64,000 nucleotides of DNA from Emticicia sp040253585 (GTDB lineage Bacteria; Bacteroidota; Bacteroidia; Cytophagales; Spirosomataceae), in assembly GCF_040253585.1 (NCBI RefSeq), contig NZ_JBELAU010000011.1, positions 62,001 to 126,000 of the forward strand. Reading direction: 5' to 3'. Positions 1 through 8,494 of the stretch are shown here, piece by piece. Both the position numbers and the translations under genes were made by a program. The notes under the pieces are model-generated. The model was not told where the DNA came from. It searched no databases and saw only the letters and a program-made list of their open reading frames with translations. Position 1 is the first letter of the stretch, and each line of letters begins with the position of its first letter.

Positions 1-308
1 CAGTTTGCTTTCAAAACTAAATCTGGGTCAGCAGTATTACATTTTGTTGCACCTTCTCTGATTTCGTAAGTTTTTGTAGCCGAAAAAGTAAGGATGTTAT
101 CAACCACACAAGTAGGCTGTGAGTTTACTAAATCAATCGTTAGGCCACCGTTTGCAGCAATTGCTTTTGTATTTTTCCAAGATTTTGAACTTGTACCTGC
201 CAAAAATTCAGTTTTCGTTTTTGGCGTAACAGTTGTTTCGCCTTTTTTGCACGAAAAAAGTGTAACAAATGTAAGTGTTAGAGCAATCGAAATGTTTTTA
301 ATAGTCAT
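1..308 (-). CDS. Lipocalin-like lipoprotein, partial (C-terminus outside window)
   Basis: Reading the minus strand from an ATG at 308 gives an open frame to the window edge (about 102 codons). It begins MTIKNISIALTLTFVTLFSC, a signal peptide ending in a lipobox (LFSC) followed by KK, so a lipid-anchored envelope protein is likely. The mature part (KSWKNTKAI, VVDNILTF, YEIREGATKC) resembles the lipocalin-like lipoproteins common in Bacteroidota, which have a Trp near the start and a paired-Cys pattern. It lies 12 bases after the lpxB stop on the same strand and may be co-transcribed. Function is unknown. The assignment to the lipocalin-like group is from remembered pattern only. Confidence 0.7.
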   Translation of the reverse strand, partial: MTIKNISIALTLTFVTLFSCKKGETTVTPKTKTEFLAGTSSKSWKNTKAIAANGGLTIDLVNSQPTCVVDNILTFSATKTYEIREGATKCNTADPDLVLKAN

Positions 309-320
309 TTTTGTTGTAAT

Positions 321-1433
321 TTAATTTGAGTTTTTTAATATTTCTACAATTCTTCGTCCAGTTTTTTCGGATGCCCCTACTTCACCCAGACTTTCTTTTA
401 CCTGCTTATATTCAAGCATTTGTTGATTTCTAAATGATTCATTATTAATGATTTTATCTAATTCATTTGATAAATTCTCAATCGTCAAATCATCTTGAAT
501 CAATTCTTTCACTACTTCTTTTTGAGCCACTAAATTTACTAACGAAATAAAAGGCACTTTTATGACCAACTTACCTATTTGATATGAAATATTACTTGTT
601 TTATAGCAAACCACTTGCGGAACACCAAAAAGAGCGGTTTCGAGTGTAGCAGTACCAGATGTAACCAAAGCAGCCGTACTGTGCGATAATAAATCGTAGG
701 TTTGGTCAATTACAAGTTTAATATTTTTGTTCAGAAAAGGTTTATAAAAATCTAAAGACAAATTGCCAACTCCTGCAATAACAAACTGATAATCAGTGAA
801 TTTACTTTGAGTTGCTACCATCAAATTGAGCATTTTCTCAACTTCCTGTTTTCTACTTCCTGGCAATAAAGCTATGATTTTTTTGTCAGATAAGTTATGT
901 CTAATCAAAAAATCGGTAGAAGGTTTAAACGTGGCAATGGCATCAAAAAGCGGATTTCCGACAAATTCTACTTCAAAATTATATTTTTGAAAGAATTCAA
1001 CTTCAAACGGAAAAATTACAAAAAGTCGGTCGAGATTTTTTTTCAGACTCCACGCACGGCTCTGATTCCATGCCCAAACTTTTGGAGAAATATAATAGAA
1101 AACCTTGTAACCTTCCTTTTTTGCCCATTTGGCAATTCGCATATTGAAACCTGCGTAATCAATCAGTATAATTGCATCAGGTTTAAACTCTTCGATAGTT
1201 TTCTTGCATTCTCCAATGAAACCTAAAATTGTTGGCAAGTTTTTTACTACTTCCAAAAAACCCATAAAGGCCAAATCTCGGTAGTGCTTTGTGATTTCTG
1301 CCCCAGCTTCTTGCATGTAATCTCCACCCCAAGCCTTTATTACCGCCTGATAATCGGCATTTTTAATAGCTTTTATTAAATTTGAGCCATGTAAATCGCC
1401 CGAGCGTTCGCCTGCAATGATGAAGTATTTCAT
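321..1433 (-). CDS. lpxB: Lipid-A-disaccharide synthase LpxB
   Basis: 370 aa, the usual length for LpxB. The family transfers a lipid X glucosamine onto UDP-2,3-diacylglucosamine to make lipid A disaccharide at the inner membrane. Visible hallmarks are the N-terminal MKYFIIAGERSGDLHG, the central YYISPKVWAW segment, the LLPGSRKQEV donor-binding loop and a SGTATLETALFGVPQVV block near residue 270, typical of the GT19 fold. The start is the first ATG, after a repeat-bearing spacer that separates it from queD. It fits with hldD and gmhA elsewhere in the window as lipopolysaccharide synthesis. The call is secure. Confidence 0.97.
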   Translation of the reverse strand: MKYFIIAGERSGDLHGSNLIKAIKNADYQAVIKAWGGDYMQEAGAEITKHYRDLAFMGFLEVVKNLPTILGFIGECKKTIEEFKPDAIILIDYAGFNMRIAKWAKKEGYKVFYYISPKVWAWNQSRAWSLKKNLDRLFVIFPFEVEFFQKYNFEVEFVGNPLFDAIATFKPSTDFLIRHNLSDKKIIALLPGSRKQEVEKMLNLMVATQSKFTDYQFVIAGVGNLSLDFYKPFLNKNIKLVIDQTYDLLSHSTAALVTSGTATLETALFGVPQVVCYKTSNISYQIGKLVIKVPFISLVNLVAQKEVVKELIQDDLTIENLSNELDKIINNESFRNQQMLEYKQVKESLGEVGASEKTGRRIVEILKNSN

Positions 1434-1436
1434 AAT

Positions 1437-1545
1437 TCAATTAAGAATTAAGAATGTAGAATGAAGAATGAATTTTAATTTTCACATAACCTAACAAAGG
1501 TATTATGTTTCAAAAATTCTTAATTCCTAATTCCTAATTCTCAAT
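1437..1545. repeat. Intergenic imperfect inverted repeat (AATTAAGAAT type)
   Basis: The lpxB-queD spacer carries AATTAAGAATTAAGAAT at the left and the complementary ATTCTTAATTCCTAATTCC at the right, so the transcript can fold into a long imperfect hairpin. It is one of several unrelated inverted simple repeats that occupy spacers in this window. Confidence 0.6.
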
Positions 1546-1956
1546 TTATTTCCCATAATATTCCACAAAATGATTAGCGGTTTCTACCAACTTAACACAG
1601 TGCAATTGACCGTGACAATAATTTGGAATGATTGGTTGTAGGATTTTCCAAATTTCTACCGCAAAAACTTCTGTACTTGGCAACTTTCCTTTCAAAAACT
1701 CAACATCAGTATTCAAGAAAGTATGGTCAACTTTATTCACAATTTCTTGTTTCATGATTTTGCTGAGGTCTTTCAAATCCATCACAAAGCCCGTTTCTTC
1801 GTTAATTTCACCTTTAACTGTTACATAAAGTTCCCAGTTATGTCCATGTATATTGGAGCAAAGTCCGAAAACCTCTAAGTTTTTTTCTTTCGACCAATGC
1901 GGATTATATAGTTGATGAGCAGCGTTGAAGGTTTCTCTTCTTGTAATAAAAATCAT
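1546..1956 (-). CDS. queD: 6-carboxytetrahydropterin synthase (QueD) / 6-pyruvoyl-tetrahydropterin synthase family
   Basis: 136 aa, typical length. The zinc-binding histidines are present: H14 in FNAAHQLY and H37/H39 in IHGHNW, with the catalytic Cys33 four residues before HGH. A Glu in VETANHF near the C-terminus completes the family pattern. QueD converts dihydroneopterin triphosphate to 6-carboxytetrahydropterin for queuosine/7-deazaguanine synthesis. Sepiapterin- or PTPS-type activity in the same family cannot be excluded without its partners (queC, queE), which are not in the window. A -7 element lies 20 bases upstream of the ATG, so the mRNA leader is short. Confidence 0.88.
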   Translation of the reverse strand: MIFITRRETFNAAHQLYNPHWSKEKNLEVFGLCSNIHGHNWELYVTVKGEINEETGFVMDLKDLSKIMKQEIVNKVDHTFLNTDVEFLKGKLPSTEVFAVEIWKILQPIIPNYCHGQLHCVKLVETANHFVEYYGK

Positions 1957-1975
1957 TATTTGTTTAATTTTTTTG

Positions 1976-1983
1976 CAAAATTA
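1976..1983 (-). promoter_or_regulatory. Bacteroidota -7 element for queD
   Basis: The minus strand reads TAATTTTG, matching TAnnTTTG, with a TTG about 20 bases further upstream as a possible -33. It sits 20 bases before the queD ATG. Confidence 0.6.
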
Positions 1984-2079
1984 CCAACAAAAAAACTTAT
2001 TTGTTCAAAATACTCGCATTTCTTAAAAAAGTACAATTTAATCAAAGTTTAGTGTATGGATTTATAAGTTACAATGTTA

Positions 2080-2087
2080 TAATTTTG
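2080..2087 (+). promoter_or_regulatory. Bacteroidota -7 element for hldD
   Basis: TAATTTTG matches TAnnTTTG and lies 33 bases before the hldD ATG. No clear TTG -33 is seen at the expected distance. Confidence 0.5.
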
Positions 2088-2119
2088 CAAACTATTTCAA
2101 AAAAAATAGGATATACACT

Positions 2120-3085
2120 ATGATAATTGTAACAGGTGCAGCTGGTTTTATCGGAAGTTGCTTGATTCAGCGTTTGAATCAGGATAACTTTAATTTCATA
2201 ATTGCCGTTGATGATTTTTCAAATGAAGAAAAGATGAAAAATTTGGAAGGCAAGAAAATTCAAGAGTTTGTACATCGAGACAATTTCTTTGAATGGTTAG
2301 AAAAAAACCAAGCTGAGGTTGAATTCTGTTTTCATATTGGAGCAAGAACCGATACTACCGAATTCGATACTGAAATCTTTGACCGCTTGAATCTCAATTA
2401 TTCAAAACGTATTTGGAAAAAATGTCATGAGTTTCAAATTCCTTTGGTATATGCTTCATCAGCAGCTACTTATGGAGCAGGTGAATTGGGTTATGACGAT
2501 AACGAACTCGTCATTCCACAATTAAAGCCTCTAAATCCATACGGTGATTCGAAAAATGACTTCGATAAATGGGCTTTACTACAAAAAAATGCTCCTTTCT
2601 TTTGGGCTGGCTTGAAATTCTTTAATGTATATGGCCCGAACGAATTTCACAAAGGACGTATGGCTTCAGTGATTTTCCATTCCTTTAATAATATCAACAA
2701 AAACGGCAATATTAAACTTTTCAAATCGCATCGCCCTGACTTCAAAGATGGTGAACAAATGCGTGATTTTATTTACGTAAAAGATTTGGTTGATGTGTGT
2801 ATTTTCTTGATGCACTCACGCCGAAATTCGGGTATTTATAATTTAGGGACAGGCCAAGCTCGTACTTTCCTCGACCTCGCTAAAGCTACATTTGCGGCTC
2901 TCAATCTTGAGCCAAACATCGATTTTATTGATACTCCGATTGATATTCGAGATAAATATCAATATTATACCCAGGCTAATATGAGCAAACTTCGTATGAT
3001 TGGTTACAAAAAACCATTTACAAGCCTCGAAGATGCGGTGAAGGATTATGTCACAAATTATTTGGTTGGCAAAAAATATCTTTAA
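2120..3085 (+). CDS. hldD: ADP-L-glycero-D-manno-heptose 6-epimerase HldD
   Basis: 321 aa extended short-chain dehydrogenase. The N-terminal GAAGFIGS is the NADP-binding glycine motif, and YGDSKNDFDKW carries the catalytic Tyr-x3-Lys. The FFNVYGPNEFHKGRMASV block and the segment GEQMRDFIYVKDL are characteristic of HldD/RfaD rather than of UDP-galactose epimerases. The enzyme epimerises ADP-D,D-heptose to ADP-L,D-heptose for the lipopolysaccharide inner core. A gmhA gene, an earlier step of the same pathway, lies in the polysaccharide locus at 38.4 kb. Confidence 0.93.
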   Translation: MIIVTGAAGFIGSCLIQRLNQDNFNFIIAVDDFSNEEKMKNLEGKKIQEFVHRDNFFEWLEKNQAEVEFCFHIGARTDTTEFDTEIFDRLNLNYSKRIWKKCHEFQIPLVYASSAATYGAGELGYDDNELVIPQLKPLNPYGDSKNDFDKWALLQKNAPFFWAGLKFFNVYGPNEFHKGRMASVIFHSFNNINKNGNIKLFKSHRPDFKDGEQMRDFIYVKDLVDVCIFLMHSRRNSGIYNLGTGQARTFLDLAKATFAALNLEPNIDFIDTPIDIRDKYQYYTQANMSKLRMIGYKKPFTSLEDAVKDYVTNYLVGKKYL

Positions 3086-3104
3086 AAATCTGCCTTTTTC
3101 TTAC

Positions 3105-3112
3105 TAATTTTG
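3105..3112 (+). promoter_or_regulatory. Bacteroidota -7 element for lepA
   Basis: TAATTTTG matches TAnnTTTG. Transcription from here would place the palindromic repeat pair at 3115-3239 in the lepA 5' leader. Confidence 0.5.
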
Positions 3113-3114
3113 CG

Positions 3115-3239
3115 GTAGAACAGGTTTTCAACCTGTTTGTTTGAGTTAACGTATGTCAATAAAATAATATCAGAATTACGTTTCGGCTTAATTCTTAACT
3201 AATATAACACGAACAAAACAGGTTAGAAACCTGTTCTAC
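3115..3239. repeat. REP-like palindrome doublet in lepA leader
   Basis: Two 19-base palindromes are present: AACAGGTT-TTC-AACCTGTT at 3119-3137 and AACAGGTT-AGA-AACCTGTT at 3217-3235. They are flanked by GTAG at the left outer edge and CTAC at the right outer edge, so the pair is itself an inverted repeat. A sister doublet with AACAAGTT arms is at 44651-44709. The arrangement resembles REPIN-type elements. No transposase is nearby. Confidence 0.75.
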
Positions 3240-3243
3240 ATGA

Positions 3244-5034
3244 ATGAAAAATATTCGTAATTTTTGCATCATTGCACACATCGACCACGGTAAAAGTACA
3301 CTTGCCGACCGATTATTACAATTTACAGGAACAGTTTCGGGTAGAGATATGCAAGCCCAAGTGCTTGACGATATGGATTTAGAGCGTGAGCGTGGTATTA
3401 CCATCAAGAGTCATGCAATCCAGATGAATTATAAGTTTGAAGGCGAAGAATACGTATTGAACTTGATTGACACCCCTGGCCACGTTGACTTTAGTTATGA
3501 AGTTTCTCGTTCGATTGCTGCTTGCGAAGGTGCTTTGTTGGTTGTTGATGCAGCCCAAGGCATTGAAGCACAGACAATTAGTAACTTATTTTTGGCATTA
3601 GAGCATGACCTTGAAATTATTCCTGTTTTAAACAAGATTGACTTACCAGGTGCAATGCCCGAAGAGGTAAAAGACCAAATTGTTGATTTGATTGGCTGTG
3701 ACCGTGACTCAATCATTCCGGCGAGTGCCAAAGAAGGTATTGGTATTAATGAAATTTTGGCAGCAATTATTCACCGAATCAAACCACCAGTTGGCGACCC
3801 GAAAGCTGAGCTACAAGCATTGATTTTCGACTCTACTTTCAACTCTTTTAGAGGAATTGAGGTAATTTTCCGAGTAAAGAATGGTAGAATCAATAAGGGT
3901 GATAAAGTAAAATTTGTGGCAACTGGCAAAGAATATTTTGCGGATGAAGTCGGAATTTTGCGATTAACCAAAGAACCTCGTGATTATGTTGATTGCGGTG
4001 ACGTAGGTTATATTATTTCGGGTATTAAAGTGGCCAAAGAAGTAAAAGTTGGTGATACGATTACGAATGCACTTAATCCGACGAAAGAAATGATTAAGGG
4101 TTTCCAAGAAGTAAAACCAATGGTCTTTGCGGGTATTTACCCAGTCGATACTTCGGAGTTTGAAGATTTACGTGATGCCATGGAAAAACTTCAACTTAAT
4201 GATGCAGCCTTGATTTGGGAACCAGAAACTTCGGCCGCTTTGGGCTTTGGTTTCCGTTGTGGATTCTTAGGAATGCTTCACATGGAAATCGTACAAGAGC
4301 GTCTCGAACGTGAATTTGATATGACGGTTCTAACAACCGTTCCTTCGGTAAAATTCCACGTTGTTAACAAACGAGATGAGATATTGGAGGTTTCGGCACC
4401 ATCAGAAATGCCTGACCCGAATGTTATTAACTGGATTGAAGAACCATTTATTAATGCTCAAATCATCACGGCATCTGATTACGTTGGGCCAATTATTGGT
4501 TTGTGTATGGACAAACGTGGTTTGCTCAAAAATCAAGTTTACCTCACAGCCACTCGTGTTGAATTAACGTTTGAATTGCCACTTTCAGAAGTTGTTTTCG
4601 ACTTTTTCGATAAATTAAAAACAATTTCTCGTGGTTATGCTTCACTTGACTATCATTTGATTGGCTATCGCGAATCAAACTTGGTTAAATTAGATATTCT
4701 ATTAAATGGAGAGCCTGTCGATGCACTTTCGGCAATTGTTCACCGTGACAAAGCATACGAATGGGGTAAAAAATTGTGTGAGAAATTACGTGAATTATTG
4801 CCACGTCAGCAATTTGATATTGCGATTCAGGCAGCAATTGGTGCAAAAGTAATTTCGAGAGAAACAGTAAAAGCTTTGAGAAAAGATGTAACGGCTAAAT
4901 GTTATGGTGGTGATATTTCTCGTAAGCGTAAACTCTTAGAAAAGCAAAAGAAAGGAAAGAAACGTATGCGTCAGATTGGAACAGTAGAAGTTCCGCAAGA
5001 TGCTTTCATGGCGATTTTGAAGATTAATAATTAA
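3244..5034 (+). CDS. lepA: Translation factor LepA (EF4), back-translocating GTPase
   Basis: 596 aa, standard LepA length. The P-loop AHIDHGKST is at about residues 10-18, followed by the switch II region DTPGHVDF and the NKIDLPGA base-recognition motif. Domain II and EF-G-like domains follow, with the LepA-specific C-terminus containing KAYEWGKKLCEKLRELLPRQ and the basic GGDISRKRKLLEKQK end. It binds ribosomes and acts in translation under stress. The start chosen is the ATG at 3244. Another ATG four bases earlier opens a 6-codon overlapping frame. A strong terminator follows. Confidence 0.98.
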   Translation: MKNIRNFCIIAHIDHGKSTLADRLLQFTGTVSGRDMQAQVLDDMDLERERGITIKSHAIQMNYKFEGEEYVLNLIDTPGHVDFSYEVSRSIAACEGALLVVDAAQGIEAQTISNLFLALEHDLEIIPVLNKIDLPGAMPEEVKDQIVDLIGCDRDSIIPASAKEGIGINEILAAIIHRIKPPVGDPKAELQALIFDSTFNSFRGIEVIFRVKNGRINKGDKVKFVATGKEYFADEVGILRLTKEPRDYVDCGDVGYIISGIKVAKEVKVGDTITNALNPTKEMIKGFQEVKPMVFAGIYPVDTSEFEDLRDAMEKLQLNDAALIWEPETSAALGFGFRCGFLGMLHMEIVQERLEREFDMTVLTTVPSVKFHVVNKRDEILEVSAPSEMPDPNVINWIEEPFINAQIITASDYVGPIIGLCMDKRGLLKNQVYLTATRVELTFELPLSEVVFDFFDKLKTISRGYASLDYHLIGYRESNLVKLDILLNGEPVDALSAIVHRDKAYEWGKKLCEKLRELLPRQQFDIAIQAAIGAKVISRETVKALRKDVTAKCYGGDISRKRKLLEKQKKGKKRMRQIGTVEVPQDAFMAILKINN

Positions 5035-5055
5035 TATCACAAGTATATTTTGAAA

Positions 5056-5090
5056 GCCGTAGAAATTTTCAGTTTCTACGGCTTTTGCTT
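5056..5090 (+). terminator. Intrinsic terminator after lepA
   Basis: A perfect 10-bp stem, GCCGTAGAAA (5056-5065) with TTTCTACGGC (5073-5082), has a 7-base loop and is followed by a T-rich tract. Confidence 0.9.
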
Positions 5091-5178
5091 TTTACAGATA
5101 AATTCATGCTAAAAAGACAACTTTTATCCAAAATATTTTACCTTTACGAGCATATTCAACAACAAAAACCAAATAAAA

Positions 5179-6153
5179 ATGATACCGCAAAAACTCTCAG
5201 AGTCGCTGTCTTTGCCAGCGATTGCAGCACCAATGTTTCTAATTTCGGGGCCTGATTTAGTAGTAGAATGTTGTAAAAATGGTGTAGTTGGTACTTTCCC
5301 AGCACTCAATCAACGCTCAACCGAAGGCTTTGAACAATGGTTAGTAGAAATCGAAAATCGACTTGCTGGTTATACACAACCCAACGGAAAGCCCGCTGCT
5401 CCGTATGGCGTTAATCTAATTGTCCATCGTTCAAACCCACGCCTTTATGCCGACGTAGAAATGATTGTGAAACATAAAGTGCCTATCGTTATTACCTCAC
5501 TCGGTGCCGTTTCTGATGTCGTTGATGCAGTTCATAGTTATGGGGGCTTAGTTTTTCACGATGTGATTAGCAAACGACACGCCGAAAAAGCTGCCGAAGC
5601 AGGTGTGGATGGACTCATTTTGGTTTGTGCGGGTGCAGGCGGACACGCAGGAACGCTTCACCCAATGGCCTTTGTGAATGAAATACGTAGTTTTTTCAAG
5701 AAAACAATCTTACTTTCGGGTTGTATCAGCACAGGTAGAGATATTGCGTCTGCTCTCCAAATTGGTGCTGATTTGGCGTATATGGGAACTCGTTTCATTA
5801 ATACTACCGAAAGCAAGGCCGATGCTGAATATAAAGAAATGATTATTGAAAGCCATACGGCTGATATTGTTTATACGGCCGCAGTATCAGGTGTAAATGC
5901 AAATTTCTTAAAACCAAGTCTCGAAGCTGCTGGATTAACACCCGAACTTTGGAGCAAAGCAGGAAAAATAGATTTCGGAAAAGAGTTAGATGCCGCACAG
6001 GCTGAAGCTAAAGCTTGGAAAACTATTTGGTCGGCAGGGCAAGGCGTAACTTCGATACATGATGTGCAAAGTACCCAGAGCTTGATAGACAATTTAAAAC
6101 AAGAATTTCGTTCTGCAATTGAAGAACAGTCTCAATTATTACAAAAATATTAA
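5179..6153 (+). CDS. Nitronate monooxygenase family flavoprotein
   Basis: 324 aa FMN-dependent TIM-barrel protein of the nitronate monooxygenase/2-nitropropane dioxygenase family. The N-terminal LPAIAAPMFLISGPDLV, the GVDGLILVCAGAGGHAGT segment near the centre (with the His usually taken as active site) and the phosphate-binding GCISTGRDIASALQIGADLAYMGTRF block are visible. The family oxidises alkyl nitronates such as propionate-3-nitronate. The true substrate here is unknown. It is followed within 35 bases by tesB and may form a lipid- or acid-related transcription unit with it. Confidence 0.88.
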   Translation: MIPQKLSESLSLPAIAAPMFLISGPDLVVECCKNGVVGTFPALNQRSTEGFEQWLVEIENRLAGYTQPNGKPAAPYGVNLIVHRSNPRLYADVEMIVKHKVPIVITSLGAVSDVVDAVHSYGGLVFHDVISKRHAEKAAEAGVDGLILVCAGAGGHAGTLHPMAFVNEIRSFFKKTILLSGCISTGRDIASALQIGADLAYMGTRFINTTESKADAEYKEMIIESHTADIVYTAAVSGVNANFLKPSLEAAGLTPELWSKAGKIDFGKELDAAQAEAKAWKTIWSAGQGVTSIHDVQSTQSLIDNLKQEFRSAIEEQSQLLQKY

Positions 6154-6172
6154 CCTTAAAACCTGTAAGGTT
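6152..6172 (+). repeat. Small hairpin between NMO gene and tesB
   Basis: AACCTTA (6152-6158) pairs with TAAGGTT (6166-6172) around an ACCTG-containing loop. It overlaps the stop codon of the upstream gene and lacks a T tract, so it is more a spacer repeat than a terminator. Confidence 0.45.
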
Positions 6173-6187
6173 TAGATTCACTCACAA

Positions 6188-7042
6188 ATGAAAACAGCCG
6201 AAGAATTAGTACAACTTTTGAGTCTTGAAAAAATAGAACAAAATATATTTAGAGGAGAAAACTACCAAGCACCGTGGAAACGAGTTTTTGGCGGACAAGT
6301 GCTTGCCCAATCGCTCTACGCTGCTTATCAGACAGTTCCCGAAGACCGAGTGCTACACTCAATGCACGGTTATTTTATTCTAACTGGTGATATTTCGATG
6401 CCAATTCTCTATGAAGTTGACCGAATTCGTGATGGTGGAAGTTTCACGACCCGCCGTGTGAACGCCATTCAAAACGGAAAAGCAATTTTTAGTATGATTA
6501 GTTCGTACCAGAGTTCGCAAGAAGGTATCAATCATCAGATTACGATGCCAAATGTTCCTCCACCCGATACATTGGTTTCTGATTTGGTACTAATTGAAGC
6601 ATTTAAAGACAAAGCTCCTGATTTTTACAAGAATTTTTCGCATCCACGCCCGCTTGAATTTCGACCAGTTGAACGAATAAATCCGCTTAAACCTCAGAAG
6701 CAACAACCATTTCGCCACGTTTGGATAAAAGCAAATGGAGATTTGCCAAACGACTTGCGTTTACACCAAATCATCTTGGCTTACGCTTCCGACTATAATT
6801 TATTGGGAACGGCTACTCTCCCCCATTTAGATGCAGTATCTCTCAATGATTTATTTTTGGCAAGCCTCGACCACGCCATGTGGTTTCACGAAGATTTCAG
6901 AATCGACCAATGGCTTCTTTATGCACTTGATAGCCCAAGTGCTTCAAATTCAAGAGGTTTTACTCGCGGTAATTTCTTTACAGAAGATGGTAAATTAGTA
7001 GCATCGGTTGTGCAAGAAGGATTGATTAGAGTAAAGAAATAA
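6188..7042 (+). CDS. tesB: Acyl-CoA thioesterase II (TesB)
   Basis: 284 aa double-hotdog protein matching TesB length. The N-terminal hotdog shows VFGGQVLAQSLYAA and LHSMHGYFI. The C-terminal hotdog shows SLDHAMWFHEDF with the catalytic Asp, then SPSASNSRGF with the Ser/Thr position, and VVQEGLIR with the Gln of the Asp-Thr/Ser-Gln catalytic set. It hydrolyses medium- and long-chain acyl-CoA to free acid and CoA in the cytosol. Its stop abuts the spacer before the amine oxidase gene. Confidence 0.95.
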   Translation: MKTAEELVQLLSLEKIEQNIFRGENYQAPWKRVFGGQVLAQSLYAAYQTVPEDRVLHSMHGYFILTGDISMPILYEVDRIRDGGSFTTRRVNAIQNGKAIFSMISSYQSSQEGINHQITMPNVPPPDTLVSDLVLIEAFKDKAPDFYKNFSHPRPLEFRPVERINPLKPQKQQPFRHVWIKANGDLPNDLRLHQIILAYASDYNLLGTATLPHLDAVSLNDLFLASLDHAMWFHEDFRIDQWLLYALDSPSASNSRGFTRGNFFTEDGKLVASVVQEGLIRVKK

Positions 7043-7066
7043 TTGATTGAATTTAAATTTCAAGAA

Positions 7067-8425
7067 ATGCAAAGACGAAGATTTATAAAAAATAGTTTAT
7101 CTGGAATACCTATTCTGTTAACTGCTCCAACAATTTTAAACTGTTCTTGTCAAAATGATACTATTATTCCTACTGACAAAACTGTTATTGTTGTTGGAGC
7201 AGGAATTTCAGGACTTGCTGCTGCGAACAAATTACATGAAAAAGGTTTTAAAGTAACAGTACTGGAATCACAAGATAAAATTGGAGGCAGATTAAAAACT
7301 AACCGAACTTTAGGAATTGCTTTTGATGAAGGTGCGAGCTGGATTCACGGAATTGATGGGAATCCAATCACCACATTGGCACAGCAAGCAGGAATGACAT
7401 CTGCATTTACTGATGATAAAAGTATAAAATCTTATGATATTGGTGGAGCTTTAAGAAACCCAAACGTGTACGCTACTGCCGAAGACGAATTTTACACAAT
7501 TCTAAATTCCTTAAATAAAAAAGGCAATTCTACTCAGAGCTTTGAAACAGTATTCAATAATTTATACCCTACAAAAGCCAAAGACCGCCTTTGGAAGTTT
7601 CTACTTTCAACTTATGTAACTTTTGATACTGGAGATTTGGATAAACTTTCTTCACTACTTTATAACGAAGGTGAAGAATATGGAGGCATAGAAAAAATTG
7701 CTACTAATGGTTATGATACAATCGCCCAATTTTTGGCAAAAGGCTTAAATATCTTGCTTAATCAAAGGGTTTCAAAAGTAGATTATACTAACACAAAAAC
7801 CAAAATCACCCACAATGGAGCAGTAACCGAAGCCGATTATGTTCTCATAACTGTTCCGCTCGGTGTTTTGAAAGCTAATACCATTCAATTTTTACCAGTT
7901 CTACCTTCACCTAAACAAACTGCCATTCAAAAAATCGGGATGGGTTGTGTGAATAAATTCCTGCTTACTTGGAATACAGCCTTTTGGGATGATGTACAGT
8001 ATATTACCTACACACCCGAAATTAAAGACAAGTTCAACTATTTTGTAAATCTTAAAAAAGTAAGTCCTGCGGCAAATGCCCTAATGACTTTCGCCTACGC
8101 CAACTATGCTCGACAAACCGAAACAATGACTGATGCCCAGGTGATTGACGAAATAATGTCGCATTTAAAAGATATTTACGGCAATAAGATTCCAAATCCA
8201 ACGAATATGCTCCGAACTAAATGGCAATCCAACGAAAATTCTTTCGGTGCATATTCATACACAGCAATTGGCACAGAAATGCAACATTTCGATGATTTGG
8301 CTGAGGAAATTGATAATAAAGTTTTTTTTGCAGGAGAACACACCGAAATTGATTATTTCTCAACCGCTCACGGAGCATATTTAAGTGGTATTCGTGAAGC
8401 CGACAAAATTATAGATTTGCAATGA
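7067..8425 (+). CDS. FAD-dependent amine oxidase, Tat-exported lipoprotein-like
   Basis: 452 aa from the ATG at 7067. A TTG at 7043 would add eight residues ahead of a signal sequence and is less likely. The N-terminus MQRRRFIKNSL is a twin-arginine motif, followed by a hydrophobic stretch and LNCSC, a possible lipobox, so the folded flavoprotein is probably exported. The FAD-binding VIVVGAGISGLAAANKL, the GGRLKTNR segment and the C-terminal FFAGEHTEIDYFSTAHGAYLSG are typical of monoamine/polyamine oxidases. The amine substrate is unknown. Confidence 0.9.
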   Translation: MQRRRFIKNSLSGIPILLTAPTILNCSCQNDTIIPTDKTVIVVGAGISGLAAANKLHEKGFKVTVLESQDKIGGRLKTNRTLGIAFDEGASWIHGIDGNPITTLAQQAGMTSAFTDDKSIKSYDIGGALRNPNVYATAEDEFYTILNSLNKKGNSTQSFETVFNNLYPTKAKDRLWKFLLSTYVTFDTGDLDKLSSLLYNEGEEYGGIEKIATNGYDTIAQFLAKGLNILLNQRVSKVDYTNTKTKITHNGAVTEADYVLITVPLGVLKANTIQFLPVLPSPKQTAIQKIGMGCVNKFLLTWNTAFWDDVQYITYTPEIKDKFNYFVNLKKVSPAANALMTFAYANYARQTETMTDAQVIDEIMSHLKDIYGNKIPNPTNMLRTKWQSNENSFGAYSYTAIGTEMQHFDDLAEEIDNKVFFAGEHTEIDYFSTAHGAYLSGIREADKIIDLQ

Positions 8426-8494
8426 TGAACCCAGTAAAAATAACGAGTCAACCAAAAACCAATCAACCAATAACAATTTAACCAGTAACCAACC
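8426..8494. repeat. Low-complexity convergent spacer
   Basis: The spacer between the converging amine oxidase and asparaginase genes is made of repeated AACCAGTAA / AACCAATAAC words. It resembles the other simple-word spacers of this genome. No clear terminator stem is seen. Confidence 0.35.

Noticed and set aside
94..324. Plus-strand frame of 76 codons
   Set aside because: It is the antisense shadow of the lipoprotein read from 308 on the minus strand, which has a proper signal peptide and lipobox.
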